A stretch of DNA of 64,000 bases, taken from Novosphingobium sp. AP12 (GTDB taxonomy: Bacteria; Pseudomonadota; Alphaproteobacteria; Sphingomonadales; Sphingomonadaceae). The stretch is taken from positions 1 to 64,000 of the forward strand of contig NZ_AKKE01000009.1 of NCBI RefSeq assembly GCF_000281975.1, in the 5' to 3' direction. A program made the translations under genes and the position numbers. Numbering within the stretch: position 1 is the stretch's first letter; each line of letters opens with the position of its first letter. Positions 1 to 8,892 of the stretch are shown one piece after another. The notes below the pieces were generated by a model that saw nothing but the letters and a program-made list of their open reading frames with translations, was not told the origin of the DNA and searched no databases.

Positions 1-708
1 GGGGGGGAGCCGTTCGTACTGGCGGATCAGCGTCTGCGCGTACTCGCGCGGACTCATGTTGTAGATGAAGAAGCCGTAGTGGTCGTTGACCTCCAGGCTG
101 TAGGGCATCGAGATCAGGTCGCCGCTGGTCGTGTTCACGCGCTGGGGCTGGTCGTCGTGGTAGAGGTCGCAGGTATAGTCGAGCCCGTATTCAGCGATGA
201 GGTCCAGAGTGCGCGGGGTATGGGTGAGCGCGGGGGCGAGCCAGCCGCGGATCGTCTGGCCGGTGGCCTCGCGCACGGTGCGGATCGAATCCTCGATGAT
301 GGCGCGCTCCTGCGCCTCGTCCATGCCGTAGGAATAACGGGTGTTGTAGATGCCGTGGCTGAAGAATTCCCAGCCGCGTGCATTGGCGTCCGCCACCACT
401 TCCGGGTGGTGCTGGCACAGTGCCACCGAAAGGCTGACCGAACCGGGGAACCCGCGCTTGCTCATGACTTCGGCCATGCGCCAGTGACCAACGCGGTTGG
501 CGTGGTCGCGGTGGGAATAGCCGACGACGTCCGGATGCGGCTTCGTCCACGACTTGCGGTGCGGGTTCGCGGGCGGATCGATCTCGTAATATTCGAGATT
601 GGGCGAGACCCAGACGGCGACCTTCTTGTCGCCCGGCCATGAAAACGGCACGCGGCCGCGATAGGGCGCGAAGTCGTAGAGCCCGGGATCGGCTTGTCCC
701 TCCTGCAT
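1..708 (-). CDS. Polysaccharide deacetylase family protein (PuuE/allantoinase-like), 3' end outside the window
   Basis: The frame stays open for 236 codons from the ATG to the window edge, so the C-terminus is missing. The translation starts MQEGQADPGLYDFAPYRG and carries features of the NodB-type deacetylases related to PuuE and fungal chitin deacetylases: VAVWVSPNLEYYE near residues 30-42, GWEFFSHGIYNTRYSYGMD near 112-130, and TVREATGQTIRGWLAPALT near 144-162. The start overlaps the stop of the upstream isochorismatase-like gene by one base (TGATG), so the two are probably translationally coupled. PuuE-like proteins hydrolyse ureido or amide bonds in purine breakdown, but no other purine genes are visible. 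Substrate unknown. Confidence 0.8.
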   Translation of the reverse strand, partial: MQEGQADPGLYDFAPYRGRVPFSWPGDKKVAVWVSPNLEYYEIDPPANPHRKSWTKPHPDVVGYSHRDHANRVGHWRMAEVMSKRGFPGSVSLSVALCQHHPEVVADANARGWEFFSHGIYNTRYSYGMDEAQERAIIEDSIRTVREATGQTIRGWLAPALTHTPRTLDLIAEYGLDYTCDLYHDDQPQRVNTTSGDLISMPYSLEVNDHYGFFIYNMSPREYAQTLIRQYERLPP

Positions 709-1388
709 CAGTGGGCCTCCAGCCAGTCGATTACGGTCTGCACCGGCTCCACGTCGGCATATTTGAGCTGCAGGTCGGTGAGGTTGGCAAAGTGGTAGCT
801 CTCGTGCTTGTCGGCGCAGGTCTCGATGGGGACGATGGTGCGGTAGCCACGGCTCAGGCTGTCGACGGCGGTGGCGCGGATACAGCCCGAGGTGGAGCCG
901 CCGGTGATAATCAGGGTATCGACCTTGTGCCAGACCAGCAGGCTTTGCAGCGGCGTTTCGAAGAAGGCCGAGGGCATGCGCTTGGTGTAGATCATGTCGG
1001 AGGCATCGATCTCGCAGCGGTCGTCGAAGGCGTGGCGGCGGCTTTCGTACTTGATGTTCTGGAGCGAGTCCGGGGTGTTCGTGCGCGTGCCCCAGACGCC
1101 CGCATCGCTGGCATCATCGGCATAGGCGACGTGGGTCCAGATCACCGGCATGCCCTTGGCGCGCGCGAGGGCGGAGATCGTGTTGGTGTGTTCGATCTGG
1201 CGCGGATCGGTCTCATAGGCCGTCTTGAACTCGTCGATCCGGGTATAGGCGTTCTGGAAGTCGACGTTCACGACCGCCAGTTTCTCGCCGAACCCGAACT
1301 TCGTGCGGGCGGGATTCGCCATGACTTCCTCGAAGATCTGCCGCGCGGTCTTGCCGTCGCTGACCATCCGGGTGCCGACGATGCTCAT
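708..1388 (-). CDS. Isochorismatase-like cysteine hydrolase (N-carbamoylsarcosine amidase-like)
   Basis: A 226-residue protein of the isochorismatase/CSHase superfamily, which cleaves amide or carbamoyl groups. The catalytic triad is visible: Asp43 in VNVDFQNAY, Lys136 in IYTKRMPSAF and Cys169 in GGSTSGCIRATAVDS, the last close to the carbamoylsarcosine amidase signature. The ATG beginning MSIVGTRMVSDG is preferred over upstream starts because AAGAGG lies just before it. It is the first gene of a two-gene unit with the deacetylase. Together they suggest a small cytosolic route removing nitrogen from a ureido or carbamoyl compound; this is inference from family membership only. Confidence 0.85.
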   Translation of the reverse strand: MSIVGTRMVSDGKTARQIFEEVMANPARTKFGFGEKLAVVNVDFQNAYTRIDEFKTAYETDPRQIEHTNTISALARAKGMPVIWTHVAYADDASDAGVWGTRTNTPDSLQNIKYESRRHAFDDRCEIDASDMIYTKRMPSAFFETPLQSLLVWHKVDTLIITGGSTSGCIRATAVDSLSRGYRTIVPIETCADKHESYHFANLTDLQLKYADVEPVQTVIDWLEAH

Positions 1389-1503
1389 GGTATACCTCTT
1401 GTCCGTGGGAGGGCGCCCCGCGATAGGAGCGTCAGACCGGCGCGGTGTCCGCTGGGAGGACAATCCTGTCCGACCTGCGGACACCGCGCCGGTTCACTCA
1501 GCG

Positions 1504-3726
1504 TCAGATCTCGAACTTCAGGCGCACAGTGTAGCGGCGCGGATCTCCAGGGAAGAGCGAGAGGAAGTTCGCGGTCACCGTCTTCTGGTCGGTGAGGTTG
1601 GACACCTCGAACGCGATCTTGATCTTCTCATCCATGGTCTTGTAGCTGATCGCCGCATCGACGTAGTCCTCGGTCTGCGTCGTCGTGGTATTGAGCACCG
1701 CCACCCAATAGGGCGAATTGTGGCGCCACGTGACCGAGGCGCCCAGCGAACCATCGAGCGCTTCCACCGGTTGGTCGTAAGCCGCGCCGCCGCTGAACTG
1801 GAAGGTCGGCACGCGCACCGGCTTGAAGGCAGTGGTGAGCGTGGTCGAAGTCGGCACGATGTAGGTATACTCTCCGTGCATCAGCGAGGGGTTGGCGAAG
1901 AGGCTGAAATTGCCGAACTTGGCGGTGCTCTCGATTTCGATGCCGTAGGCCTCGAACGTTCCGGCATTGAAGGGAAGCTGCGCGATCGTGCCGGTGATCG
2001 GGCTCGGGATGGCGGCAGTGACCTGCAGGTCCTTGGTTCGTGCGAAATAGCCGGTGGCGTTGAAGCGCAGTTTGCGGCCGAACAGCTCCGACTTGACGCC
2101 GCCTTCGAATGACCAAGTCTTCTCCGGGTCGAACAGCACCGCATTGAAGGGGGCCGCAGAGCCCCCGTTCCAACCACCTGACTTGAAGCCATTGGTCGCG
2201 GAGGCGAAGACCATCACGTCGGGGTTGATCTTGTAGTTCACGGCCACGCGTGGCGTGAACTTCCGATATGTGCGCTTGAGCGGAATGCCGAAGGCGGCGA
2301 CGTCCGCGCTGTCGTAACCGAAGCCGGGGAATTCCTCGGAAGCGAGGTAATCGACCTTCTTGGTCTCGATCGTGTAGCGTCCGCCAGCGGTCAGGGTAAG
2401 CTGGTCGGTCAGATCGAAATCAGCCTGTGCGTAGATTGCGCCGGTCTCGGTCTGCGGCAGCAGGTGCTGGTCCTGGATCAGCCGGAATGCAGTTGTGCCG
2501 CCCGAGAAGCTCGTCTGACGGTCGTCCGACTCTTCCTTGAGATAGAACAGTCCGGCAACGAGGTGCACACGGTCGCCCAGCAGGTCGGTGTTGTACTTCA
2601 GCTCATGAGACCACTGTTCGTGCGTGCCGTTGTCGGTGATGATGTAGCCGGCGTACTTGTTGACTGCGCTGGCGCTGTATTCGGTGATGTATCCCTGGTC
2701 GAGATGCCGGTAGCCGAAGATGTAGGTCAGCGACCCGTTGTCGAGATCGTAGTTGACGTTCGCGCTCACCGCGACGTTATCGGAAAGGTTGCAGTTGCCC
2801 TTCTGGGTGGCGAGCAGGTTCTGGGCGTTGTTGCCGTCGCAGCTCGTGGATGCCAGGCCGGACGCGCTCTCGTAGAAGACCGGGCGGGTCGTGGCGCCCG
2901 CGACGTAAGGATTGTCCCCAGGCACGTTGCGCATGCCCGCATACGTACCCGAATTACGGGTGAATTCGCCGGAAAGGTCGATCGTCAGCCGATCGGTCGG
3001 TAGCAGGCGAACATCGCCGCGCAGGCCGTAGCTGCTCTCGCCGTTGAGCCATTCACCGGTGGTGATGTTCTTGAGATAACCGCGGTCCTGAACCACGTAG
3101 CCCGAGAGCTTGGTGAGGATCTGGTCGGAGAGCGGCAGGTCGGCGGAGGCCTTGACCGTGTAGCGCTCATAGGAGCCTCCGGTCACCTCCATCTTCATGC
3201 CGGCCGTATCTGAGGGCTTGCGCATGATGACGTTGATGGCGCCGCCGGTGGTGTTGCGGCCGAACAGCGTGCCCTGCGGGCCGCGCATCACTTCCACTCG
3301 CTCGGTGTCGAAGAAGGCGTAGTTGTTGGCGTTCTGGCGGGCGATGTAGACGTCGTCCACATACGTGGTGACCGGCGCATCGAAGGTCGGAGTCGACTGG
3401 CTGTTGCCGAGGCCGCGCAGATAATAGGCGTTTGCCGAGGCTAGGCCTGCATTGTGCTGCGAAACCATGCCGGGCACGAATTTCGAGGTAGAGATCGCGT
3501 CCTGCACATTGAGGCGTTCGAGCATCGCATCGTTGAATGCAGTGACGGTGACCGGCACGTCCTGCAGCTTTTCCTGCCGGCGCTGCGTGGTGACGACGAT
3601 GTCTTCCAGCCCGCCGGTCTCGGTGCCGGTTTGTGCGGGTGCTTCCTGTGCCTGCGCCTCGGCTTGGATGGCGACGAGGCTGAGCGGTACGAATATCGTG
3701 GAAAGGAGCAGTCGGTAGTCGGTCAT
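1504..3726 (-). CDS. TonB-dependent outer-membrane receptor
   Basis: A 740-residue receptor. MTDYRLLLSTIFVPLSLVA is a Sec signal peptide ending near AQAQE, followed by a TonB-box-like EDIVVTTQRR near residue 41, a plug with VMRGPQGTLFGRNTTGGA and a long beta-barrel ending in YTVRLKFEI with the terminal aromatic/hydrophobic pattern of barrel proteins. The start was chosen for the GAGGGAA ribosome site; an upstream in-frame extension lacks a signal peptide. It lies downstream of the isochorismatase/deacetylase pair's neighbourhood and next to an MFS carrier, so it may import that pathway's substrate. It resembles the sphingomonad receptors often misnamed as iron receptors; no iron link is seen. 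Confidence 0.9.
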   Translation of the reverse strand: MTDYRLLLSTIFVPLSLVAIQAEAQAQEAPAQTGTETGGLEDIVVTTQRRQEKLQDVPVTVTAFNDAMLERLNVQDAISTSKFVPGMVSQHNAGLASANAYYLRGLGNSQSTPTFDAPVTTYVDDVYIARQNANNYAFFDTERVEVMRGPQGTLFGRNTTGGAINVIMRKPSDTAGMKMEVTGGSYERYTVKASADLPLSDQILTKLSGYVVQDRGYLKNITTGEWLNGESSYGLRGDVRLLPTDRLTIDLSGEFTRNSGTYAGMRNVPGDNPYVAGATTRPVFYESASGLASTSCDGNNAQNLLATQKGNCNLSDNVAVSANVNYDLDNGSLTYIFGYRHLDQGYITEYSASAVNKYAGYIITDNGTHEQWSHELKYNTDLLGDRVHLVAGLFYLKEESDDRQTSFSGGTTAFRLIQDQHLLPQTETGAIYAQADFDLTDQLTLTAGGRYTIETKKVDYLASEEFPGFGYDSADVAAFGIPLKRTYRKFTPRVAVNYKINPDVMVFASATNGFKSGGWNGGSAAPFNAVLFDPEKTWSFEGGVKSELFGRKLRFNATGYFARTKDLQVTAAIPSPITGTIAQLPFNAGTFEAYGIEIESTAKFGNFSLFANPSLMHGEYTYIVPTSTTLTTAFKPVRVPTFQFSGGAAYDQPVEALDGSLGASVTWRHNSPYWVAVLNTTTTQTEDYVDAAISYKTMDEKIKIAFEVSNLTDQKTVTANFLSLFPGDPRRYTVRLKFEI

Positions 3727-3765
3727 GGCGATTCCCTCATGGAATGGCGACCATTCGCCGAACGA

Positions 3766-3789
3766 TATTGTTATATTCATATAACAATA
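3766..3789. promoter_or_regulatory. 24-bp perfect inverted repeat, probable operator of the TonB receptor
   Basis: The sequence TATTGTTATAT, then TC, then ATATAACAATA forms a perfect dyad about 40 bases upstream of the receptor start. Its AT-richness contrasts with the surrounding GC-rich DNA. It resembles GntR or TetR family operators but differs from the operator shared by the sugar locus further along. Confidence 0.6.
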
Positions 3790-3819
3790 AGTCAAATGAT
3801 TGACTCAGAATCTGAAACC

Positions 3820-5100
3820 TCAGGAAAACCGCGGGTAACGGCCCAGAAACAGGAAGCCGGCGGCACTGATCGGGAGGATGACCGCACAGGTCAGGAGTGC
3901 AGGCGAGAAGTCGTGGGCCGCGTCGCGAATCATCCCGAAGACGAGCGGCGCGAAGCCTGCGCCTATAGTGAAGCAGACGTAGAACAGCCCATAGATCGCG
4001 GCGTAGGAGCGCATGCCGAAATATTTCGCGGTGAGATAAGCGACAACGTCGAACTCGACGCCCAGTGCGAAGCCGATGAGGAAGATTGCGATGCCGGCGG
4101 TGGCGGGTTGCAGATTTCCCGCTGACAGGATCAGGCAGGATGCGATCGGCACGCTCAGAATGACGAAAGCCACGGCTGGCGCCCAGAAGCGGTCGAGAAG
4201 GAAGCCGCCTGCCAGCCGCCCGGTGATGGAGGCAAGGCCGACCAGCGGCGTCAGCCTGATGATCGTCGCCGGATCGAGCCCCCTGTCCCCCAAGATGGAC
4301 TCGAGGTTAGGCGGCGTACCGGCCAGCGCGAAGGACAGCGGTATCAGCAATAGGGCGATCAGCCAGAAGCGCCATTGGCGCAGCGACTCTCCGCGGGAAA
4401 AGCCGGTCAGCGGTGTAAGGGGAGTGGAGGTGGACCCGGCGTCGGCAGTGGTGGGGTCGCGGAACAGCAGCAGGGTAATCGGCGCCGCGACCAGCAGCGG
4501 CAGGGCGCCGAGAGCGGCATAGGCCGTGCGCCAGCCGTAGTCTGCGATCACCCAAGCCAGGATCGGCTTGCAGGCGATGCCGAACAGGCCCGTGCCCATC
4601 ATGGCGATGCCCAGCGCCAGCCCCCGGTGCCGGTCGAACCAGCGGTTAACCGTACGGGTGAAGGTGATCGGCAGGCTGCCCGCGCCGACGGCGGAGGCCA
4701 CCGCCCAGGTGACGTAGTATTGGGTCAGCGATCCGTCGAGCGTGGCGAGCGAGATATACGACAGCCCGAACAGTGCGAGCGAGCAGGCGGCGACCGGCCG
4801 GGCGCCGTAGCGCTCGCAGAGAAGCCCGGCCATCGGTGCGGCGACCAGAAGGGCGAGCGTCGTTATCGTCAGCCCGGCCATGATCTCGCCCATGGACCAT
4901 CCGAAGTCATGCGCCAGATGCGGCGCAAAAATGCCGAACGTATAGAATGGCAACGAAACCAGCCCGCTACCGATACCAATCAGCGATGCCAGCAGGATCG
5001 TCCAGCCGCGCGCGAACTCACCCTGCCCCGCCGACGCGGCGGCGTGGGGATGTCCCCCGGAGACCTTTTCGATCCGGTTTGCCTGCAAATTTGCCTCCAT
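3820..5100 (-). CDS. MFS transporter (monocarboxylate/oxalate-formate antiporter-like)
   Basis: A 426-residue major facilitator with about 12 hydrophobic segments. GLLCERYGARPVA between helices 2 and 3 matches the MFS loop motif G-x-x-x-[DE]-R-x-G-x-R. The chosen ATG gives MEANLQANRIEK; an upstream in-frame start would add about 31 residues of low-complexity sequence. It ends close upstream of the TonB receptor and runs in the same direction, so outer- and inner-membrane uptake may be linked. The substrate cannot be read from the sequence; family members carry small organic acids. Confidence 0.8.
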   Translation of the reverse strand: MEANLQANRIEKVSGGHPHAAASAGQGEFARGWTILLASLIGIGSGLVSLPFYTFGIFAPHLAHDFGWSMGEIMAGLTITTLALLVAAPMAGLLCERYGARPVAACSLALFGLSYISLATLDGSLTQYYVTWAVASAVGAGSLPITFTRTVNRWFDRHRGLALGIAMMGTGLFGIACKPILAWVIADYGWRTAYAALGALPLLVAAPITLLLFRDPTTADAGSTSTPLTPLTGFSRGESLRQWRFWLIALLLIPLSFALAGTPPNLESILGDRGLDPATIIRLTPLVGLASITGRLAGGFLLDRFWAPAVAFVILSVPIASCLILSAGNLQPATAGIAIFLIGFALGVEFDVVAYLTAKYFGMRSYAAIYGLFYVCFTIGAGFAPLVFGMIRDAAHDFSPALLTCAVILPISAAGFLFLGRYPRFS

Positions 5101-5262
5101 GAAATACGCTGCAATGCAGGGAGCCTGTTCCGCCGCCGCATTCCCAGCGTTGGTCCGAGGGCATCCGCACAGCGGATAGGCCGAGGTCGGCACTGGCCGC
5201 GCCGTACACGTTGGTTGGACTATCGAACCACGATCGCAAACATCGACAAGGAGAAGAATTTC

Positions 5263-5556
5263 ATGGCCGCCTGGCTAGTCGTCACCGCCCACCTCAAGGA
5301 TCGCGAGGCTTTCATGTCCTGCGGTTATGCTCAGGCAGCCGCCGATGCGCTGATCAGTTACGGCGGGACTTACGTCGTGCGTGCGCCCGGCGGAACTGTT
5401 CTGGAAGGCGAGGGCAAGGATGGCGGCTCGATCGTGGTTTCCGAATGGCCCGACCGCGCGGCTGCGCTCGCATTCTGGAATTCGCCTGAATACAGTTCGG
5501 CGAAGGTCCTGCGCGAAGGGCTCGCGGACATTACCGTCACGCTCGTCGGCACATAA
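5263..5556 (+). CDS. DUF1330 / YCII-type small protein
   Basis: A 97-residue protein starting at an ATG with a clear AAGGAG site. The pattern AAWLVVTAHLKDREAFMSCG at the N-terminus, GGTYVVRAPGGTVLEGE in the middle and SEWPDRAAALAFWNSPEY matches DUF1330, a ferredoxin-like alpha/beta-barrel dimer fold. Members of this family are usually cytosolic and sit in catabolic loci, but the reaction is not established. It is divergent from the MFS gene and convergent with the following gene, with a strong hairpin between. Confidence 0.75.
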   Translation: MAAWLVVTAHLKDREAFMSCGYAQAAADALISYGGTYVVRAPGGTVLEGEGKDGGSIVVSEWPDRAAALAFWNSPEYSSAKVLREGLADITVTLVGT

Positions 5557-5562
5557 CAAATG

Positions 5563-5593
5563 CGCTCCTGCCGGTTGAAATCCGGCAGGAGCG
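5563..5593. terminator. Bidirectional terminator-like hairpin
   Basis: CGCTCCTGCCGG and CCGGCAGGAGCG form a perfect 12-bp stem around a 7-base loop between two convergent genes. No T-run follows on either side, so termination efficiency is uncertain. Confidence 0.7.
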
Positions 5594-5603
5594 TGGCTCG
5601 CCG

Positions 5604-6128
5604 TCAGATGTCGGGTGCGCTTTCGTCGGACCAGTTCTTCCAGTCGCGAGTCACGAAGACCTCGTCGATCAGGGTGCGCTGGTAGCATTTGCCGTCGCGG
5701 AACCACTGCCAGGTTCGTGCGCGGTTCGTGCGCTCGTCGTTGTTCTGGATCATTTCGTAGAGGTAGATGCCCGGCTCGTCGTGGCGGGTCCAGTTGAGGC
5801 ACGTCGAACGGTTGAAGTCATCGGGCTGCATGGCGGCTGCCCACCCCTTGATCAGGTCGTTGTCCCACCAGATGCGGCCATCCCGGTAGATCGCCGGGAA
5901 ATCGCGCACTTCAGCGCGGCCGTCGTCCCAGTAGTAGTGGTTCGTCTGGTGGTAGTGATCGACGCCGTCCTTGCTGAACAGGCGGCAGATCAGCCGCGAG
6001 CGATGCTGATCGGTCAATTCCCCGGTCTTAGCATCGTAGTAACGGTACCAGCCTTCCCATACACCTTCATTGGACGCCAGCAGCGGCATCGCCTCGCGCA
6101 CGCCAGGCTCGTTGATCAAAGCAGTCAT
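5604..6128 (-). CDS. Conserved hypothetical protein, possibly DUF3598/calycin-like
   Basis: A 174-residue soluble protein with no signal peptide. The ATG is preceded by an excellent AGGAGGTT site, which fixes the start at MTALINEPGVREAMP. The body is rich in aromatic and charged residues arranged as alternating strands (NEGVWEGWYRYYD, HYHQTNHYYWDDG, GRIWWDNDLIKGW), in keeping with a small beta-barrel such as a calycin. I recall similar proteins labelled DUF3598 but cannot confirm this. It neighbours DUF1330 and an MFS carrier, which hints at a role in handling a small hydrophobic or aromatic compound. Confidence 0.6.
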   Translation of the reverse strand: MTALINEPGVREAMPLLASNEGVWEGWYRYYDAKTGELTDQHRSRLICRLFSKDGVDHYHQTNHYYWDDGRAEVRDFPAIYRDGRIWWDNDLIKGWAAAMQPDDFNRSTCLNWTRHDEPGIYLYEMIQNNDERTNRARTWQWFRDGKCYQRTLIDEVFVTRDWKNWSDESAPDI

Positions 6129-6489
6129 GCAACCTCCTTCGCCCGCCAAGGCGGCAATTTGTTGTGAACGGCGTCACTTTCCGTCCGCGATCGGAAGTTT
6201 GCTGGAAAGGCGCCCGCGCGCTTCATCGCCGATGCAGGTTATCCGTCCTGCGGACAGCCGACGGGCATCAACCGGCCCCTCATGCGACCCTAGGTCGCAA
6301 AAGACATCATACAAACGTGGAAGTGGTGAGGGGAAATTGGCGTGTAGGTCAAGTCGATGGAAGGCTGCTGCGCGCAAAGCGCGAGCCAGTCCGACAAAAT
6401 CAGTCAGTGCGCATATCACTAATGACAATCACTAGCATTATCGTTAGGCGGTCGTTGCATTGTACGGACGGAACCGACGAGGGGGCAGC
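6129..6489. other. 361-bp intergenic region between divergent genes
   Basis: This divergent spacer holds a Fur-box-like element near its right end and, at 6303-6314 on the minus strand, the 12-mer TTGTATGATGTC, which also occurs in the promoter region at 16.6 kb. No supported coding sequence was found in it. Confidence 0.5.
6424..6442. promoter_or_regulatory. Fur-box-like operator
   Basis: Read on the minus strand the 19 bases GATAATGCTAGTGATTGTC match 15 of 19 positions of the classical Fur consensus GATAATGATAATCATTATC. It lies about 50 bases before the start of a siderophore-type receptor, the expected position for iron repression. Confidence 0.65.
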
Positions 6490-8625
6490 ATGAACCATAT
6501 ATCCTGGACAGCATGTGGACTGGCATTGGCCGCAATCAACGCAAGCCCCGCCTGGGCCGAGGACGACAAGGACGACACCGACCCCATCGTCGTCACCGGC
6601 GCTCTCGAAAAGACGTCCGCTGGCACCAAGACCGACACCCCGCTGATCGAGACGCCGCAGCCCATCACCATCATCGATGCCGAGACCTACATCTCGCAGG
6701 GTGCGATCTCGGTCGCAGACACCTTCCGCTATGTGTCGGGCGTCCAGGCTAACACCTACGGCACGGACGGGCGCGTCGACAGTAACCGCATCCGCGGCAC
6801 CTCCCCGCTACAGTTCCGCGACGGCATGCGCGACGTTTACGACAGCTACGCCAGCATCCGCGCCGACCCATATAACTTCTCGCGCATCGAAGTGGTGCGC
6901 GGCCCAGCCTCGGTGCTGTTCGGCCAAAGCTCGATCGGCGGCATCTTCAACCTCGTCTCCAAGATGCCGGAGTTCGAGAGGCACGGCGATGCGGCGATCG
7001 TCTATGGTTCATTCGACCGCAAGGAAGTCATGGCCGACCTCACCGGCCCGCTGACCGACACCATCGCCGCCCGCATTGTCGGACGGGTGCGCGATTCCGG
7101 CACGCAGGTCGACCATGTCAGCGACGACCGCGTGATGGTCGCGCCGTCGATCAAGTGGCGGCCCGGCCCCTCGACCGACGTGACCTTGCTCGGCCTTTAC
7201 CAGGAGGACGATGGCGGATCCCAATCGACCTTCCTGCCGCTGATCGGCACCTTGTTCGAGAACCCGGTTGCCGGGCAGCTGCCGAACGACACCTTCCCGG
7301 GCACGCCCGGCTTCGACCGCTACGACGGCCGTCTGCTGCAGGGCACTGGCATCGTCGAGCAGCGCTTGGGCGACACGGTGAAGCTGAGCCTGAAGGCGCG
7401 CTACATCGACAGTCACGTCGATTACTTCTCGCAGTATCCCAACAGCTATTCCAACCCGCGCAATCCCTACGGCGCTGACGGGCGGAGCATCCGTCTGTCA
7501 GGCAACCAGACCTTTGCGCGGATGAAGATCTTCAGCACCGACAACAACGTGCAGTGGCGCTTCAACACCGGCGCGCAGGTCGAGCACCTTCTGCTCGCCG
7601 GCGTCGACTACAGCTGGAACAAGATCGATCGGTCGTCGACGCCGCTGGCGGCGGGCACGTTCGCCAACGGCGTCAACGTGATCGACCTCTACGATCCGAC
7701 CGACCCGCGCCGCTACGACATGCCGACGCTGGCGGCGACCACCACGGTCACCCAGCCCCAGCAGAGCCAGCTCGGCTTCTACGCACAGGACCAAATCCGA
7801 TTCTGGGACCGCGTCTCGGTGGTCGTCGGGCTGCGCCACGACGACGTGACCACCAAGGCGCTCGGCCGCGCCGACACCAAGGACAAGGCGACCACCTTCC
7901 GAGCGGGGATCATCGGCGAGCTGGGCTGGGGCATCTCGCCCTTCTTCAGCTACACGGAGAGCTTCCTGCCGATCACCGGCAACGATCCCCAAGGCAATCC
8001 CTATGTACCGCAATTCGGCCGCCAGCTGGAAGGCGGCGTCAAGTGGGCGCCCGACCAGTACACCCTGGTCAACGCCACCGCGTTTCACATCAAGGACCGC
8101 AATCGCCTGATCACCAACCCCAATCCCAACCCGACCGATCCCTTCCCCACCGCGTCGATCCAGGCGGGCGAGGTCATCTCGAAGGGCTACGAGCTGGAAG
8201 CGAGCCGGGTATTGCCAGAGGACTTCGAGCTGCGCCTGAACTACAGCTTCACCAAGGCCCGCAACGCCAACGGCACGCCGGTGGACAACCTGGCGAAGAA
8301 CATGGCCTCGGCGTGGCTCGGCAAGACCATCCGGGACCTGTCGGGCTGGCAGTTGCGCCTGGGCGGCGGCGTGCGGTATGTCGGCGAGAGCAAGTCCTAC
8401 GGGCTTGCGTGGGTCGGCAGCACCCAGGCACCGGATGGCACCATCATCACCCCGGACGTTACTCTTTTCGATGCTCTCGTCGAGGTTCGGCGAGATGCAT
8501 GGTCCTTCGCGATCAATGCGAACAACCTCACAAACAAGAAGTTCTACGCAGCCTGCCTGGCGCGCGGCGACTGCTTCATTGGAGCCGAACGCAACATCTT
8601 CGGCACCCTGCGCTACCGCTTCTAA
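6490..8625 (+). CDS. TonB-dependent siderophore receptor (FhuA/FpvA-like)
   Basis: A 711-residue receptor: signal peptide MNHISWTACGLALAAINASPAWA, TonB box DPIVVTGALEKT near residue 31, plug with IEVVRGPASVLFGQSSIGG, and barrel ending NIFGTLRYRF. The plug pattern (PQPITIIDAE, DTFRYVSGVQANTYG, RIRGTSPLQFRDGMRD) is that of ferrichrome/ferrioxamine/pyoverdine receptors. The C-terminal region includes the usual AACLARGDCFIGAERNI, where the two Cys may pair. The start has a GAGGGGG ribosome site. The Fur-like box upstream supports iron-regulated siderophore uptake; the specific siderophore is unknown and no biosynthesis genes are nearby. Confidence 0.92.
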   Translation: MNHISWTACGLALAAINASPAWAEDDKDDTDPIVVTGALEKTSAGTKTDTPLIETPQPITIIDAETYISQGAISVADTFRYVSGVQANTYGTDGRVDSNRIRGTSPLQFRDGMRDVYDSYASIRADPYNFSRIEVVRGPASVLFGQSSIGGIFNLVSKMPEFERHGDAAIVYGSFDRKEVMADLTGPLTDTIAARIVGRVRDSGTQVDHVSDDRVMVAPSIKWRPGPSTDVTLLGLYQEDDGGSQSTFLPLIGTLFENPVAGQLPNDTFPGTPGFDRYDGRLLQGTGIVEQRLGDTVKLSLKARYIDSHVDYFSQYPNSYSNPRNPYGADGRSIRLSGNQTFARMKIFSTDNNVQWRFNTGAQVEHLLLAGVDYSWNKIDRSSTPLAAGTFANGVNVIDLYDPTDPRRYDMPTLAATTTVTQPQQSQLGFYAQDQIRFWDRVSVVVGLRHDDVTTKALGRADTKDKATTFRAGIIGELGWGISPFFSYTESFLPITGNDPQGNPYVPQFGRQLEGGVKWAPDQYTLVNATAFHIKDRNRLITNPNPNPTDPFPTASIQAGEVISKGYELEASRVLPEDFELRLNYSFTKARNANGTPVDNLAKNMASAWLGKTIRDLSGWQLRLGGGVRYVGESKSYGLAWVGSTQAPDGTIITPDVTLFDALVEVRRDAWSFAINANNLTNKKFYAACLARGDCFIGAERNIFGTLRYRF

Positions 8626-8634
8626 ATCTTGAGC

Positions 8635-8665
8635 TGCCCGGCCATTTCCCAGATTTGGCCGGGCA
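8635..8665 (+). terminator. Terminator-like hairpin after the siderophore receptor
   Basis: TGCCCGGCCA and TGGCCGGGCA form a perfect 10-bp stem with an 11-base loop, starting ten bases after the receptor stop. There is no long T-run. Confidence 0.65.
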
Positions 8666-8736
8666 TCGCAGGCGAGCGGCAAAGCCGGATCGACCGATGT
8701 CGCTAGGCTCAACGCGTTGGGCAAAGGGCTGACTGA

Positions 8737-8892
8737 TCATAGCCAGAAGATTGCGGTGGCTGCCAAGGCGAGGACGGACCAGAGGCGGGGGCGGCAATCG
8801 TATCGCGTTGCGAAGCGGCGCCAATCCTTGAGCCGGCCGAACATGATATCAACAAGATTGCGGCGCTTGTATCGATGCTTGTCGTATTTGAC
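8737..8892 (-). pseudogene. IS5-family transposase C-terminal remnant
   Basis: The minus-strand frame encodes VKYDKHRYKRRNLVDIMFGR, then LKDWRRFATRYD and a tail ending LALAATAIFWL and a stop. This is the conserved end of IS5-type (DDE) transposases common in sphingomonads. Only about 50 residues are recognisable. The N-terminal catalytic region and both terminal repeats were not found, so the element is dead. The rest of the spacer from the receptor to about 9164 (539 bp overall) shows nothing else supportable. Confidence 0.75.
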
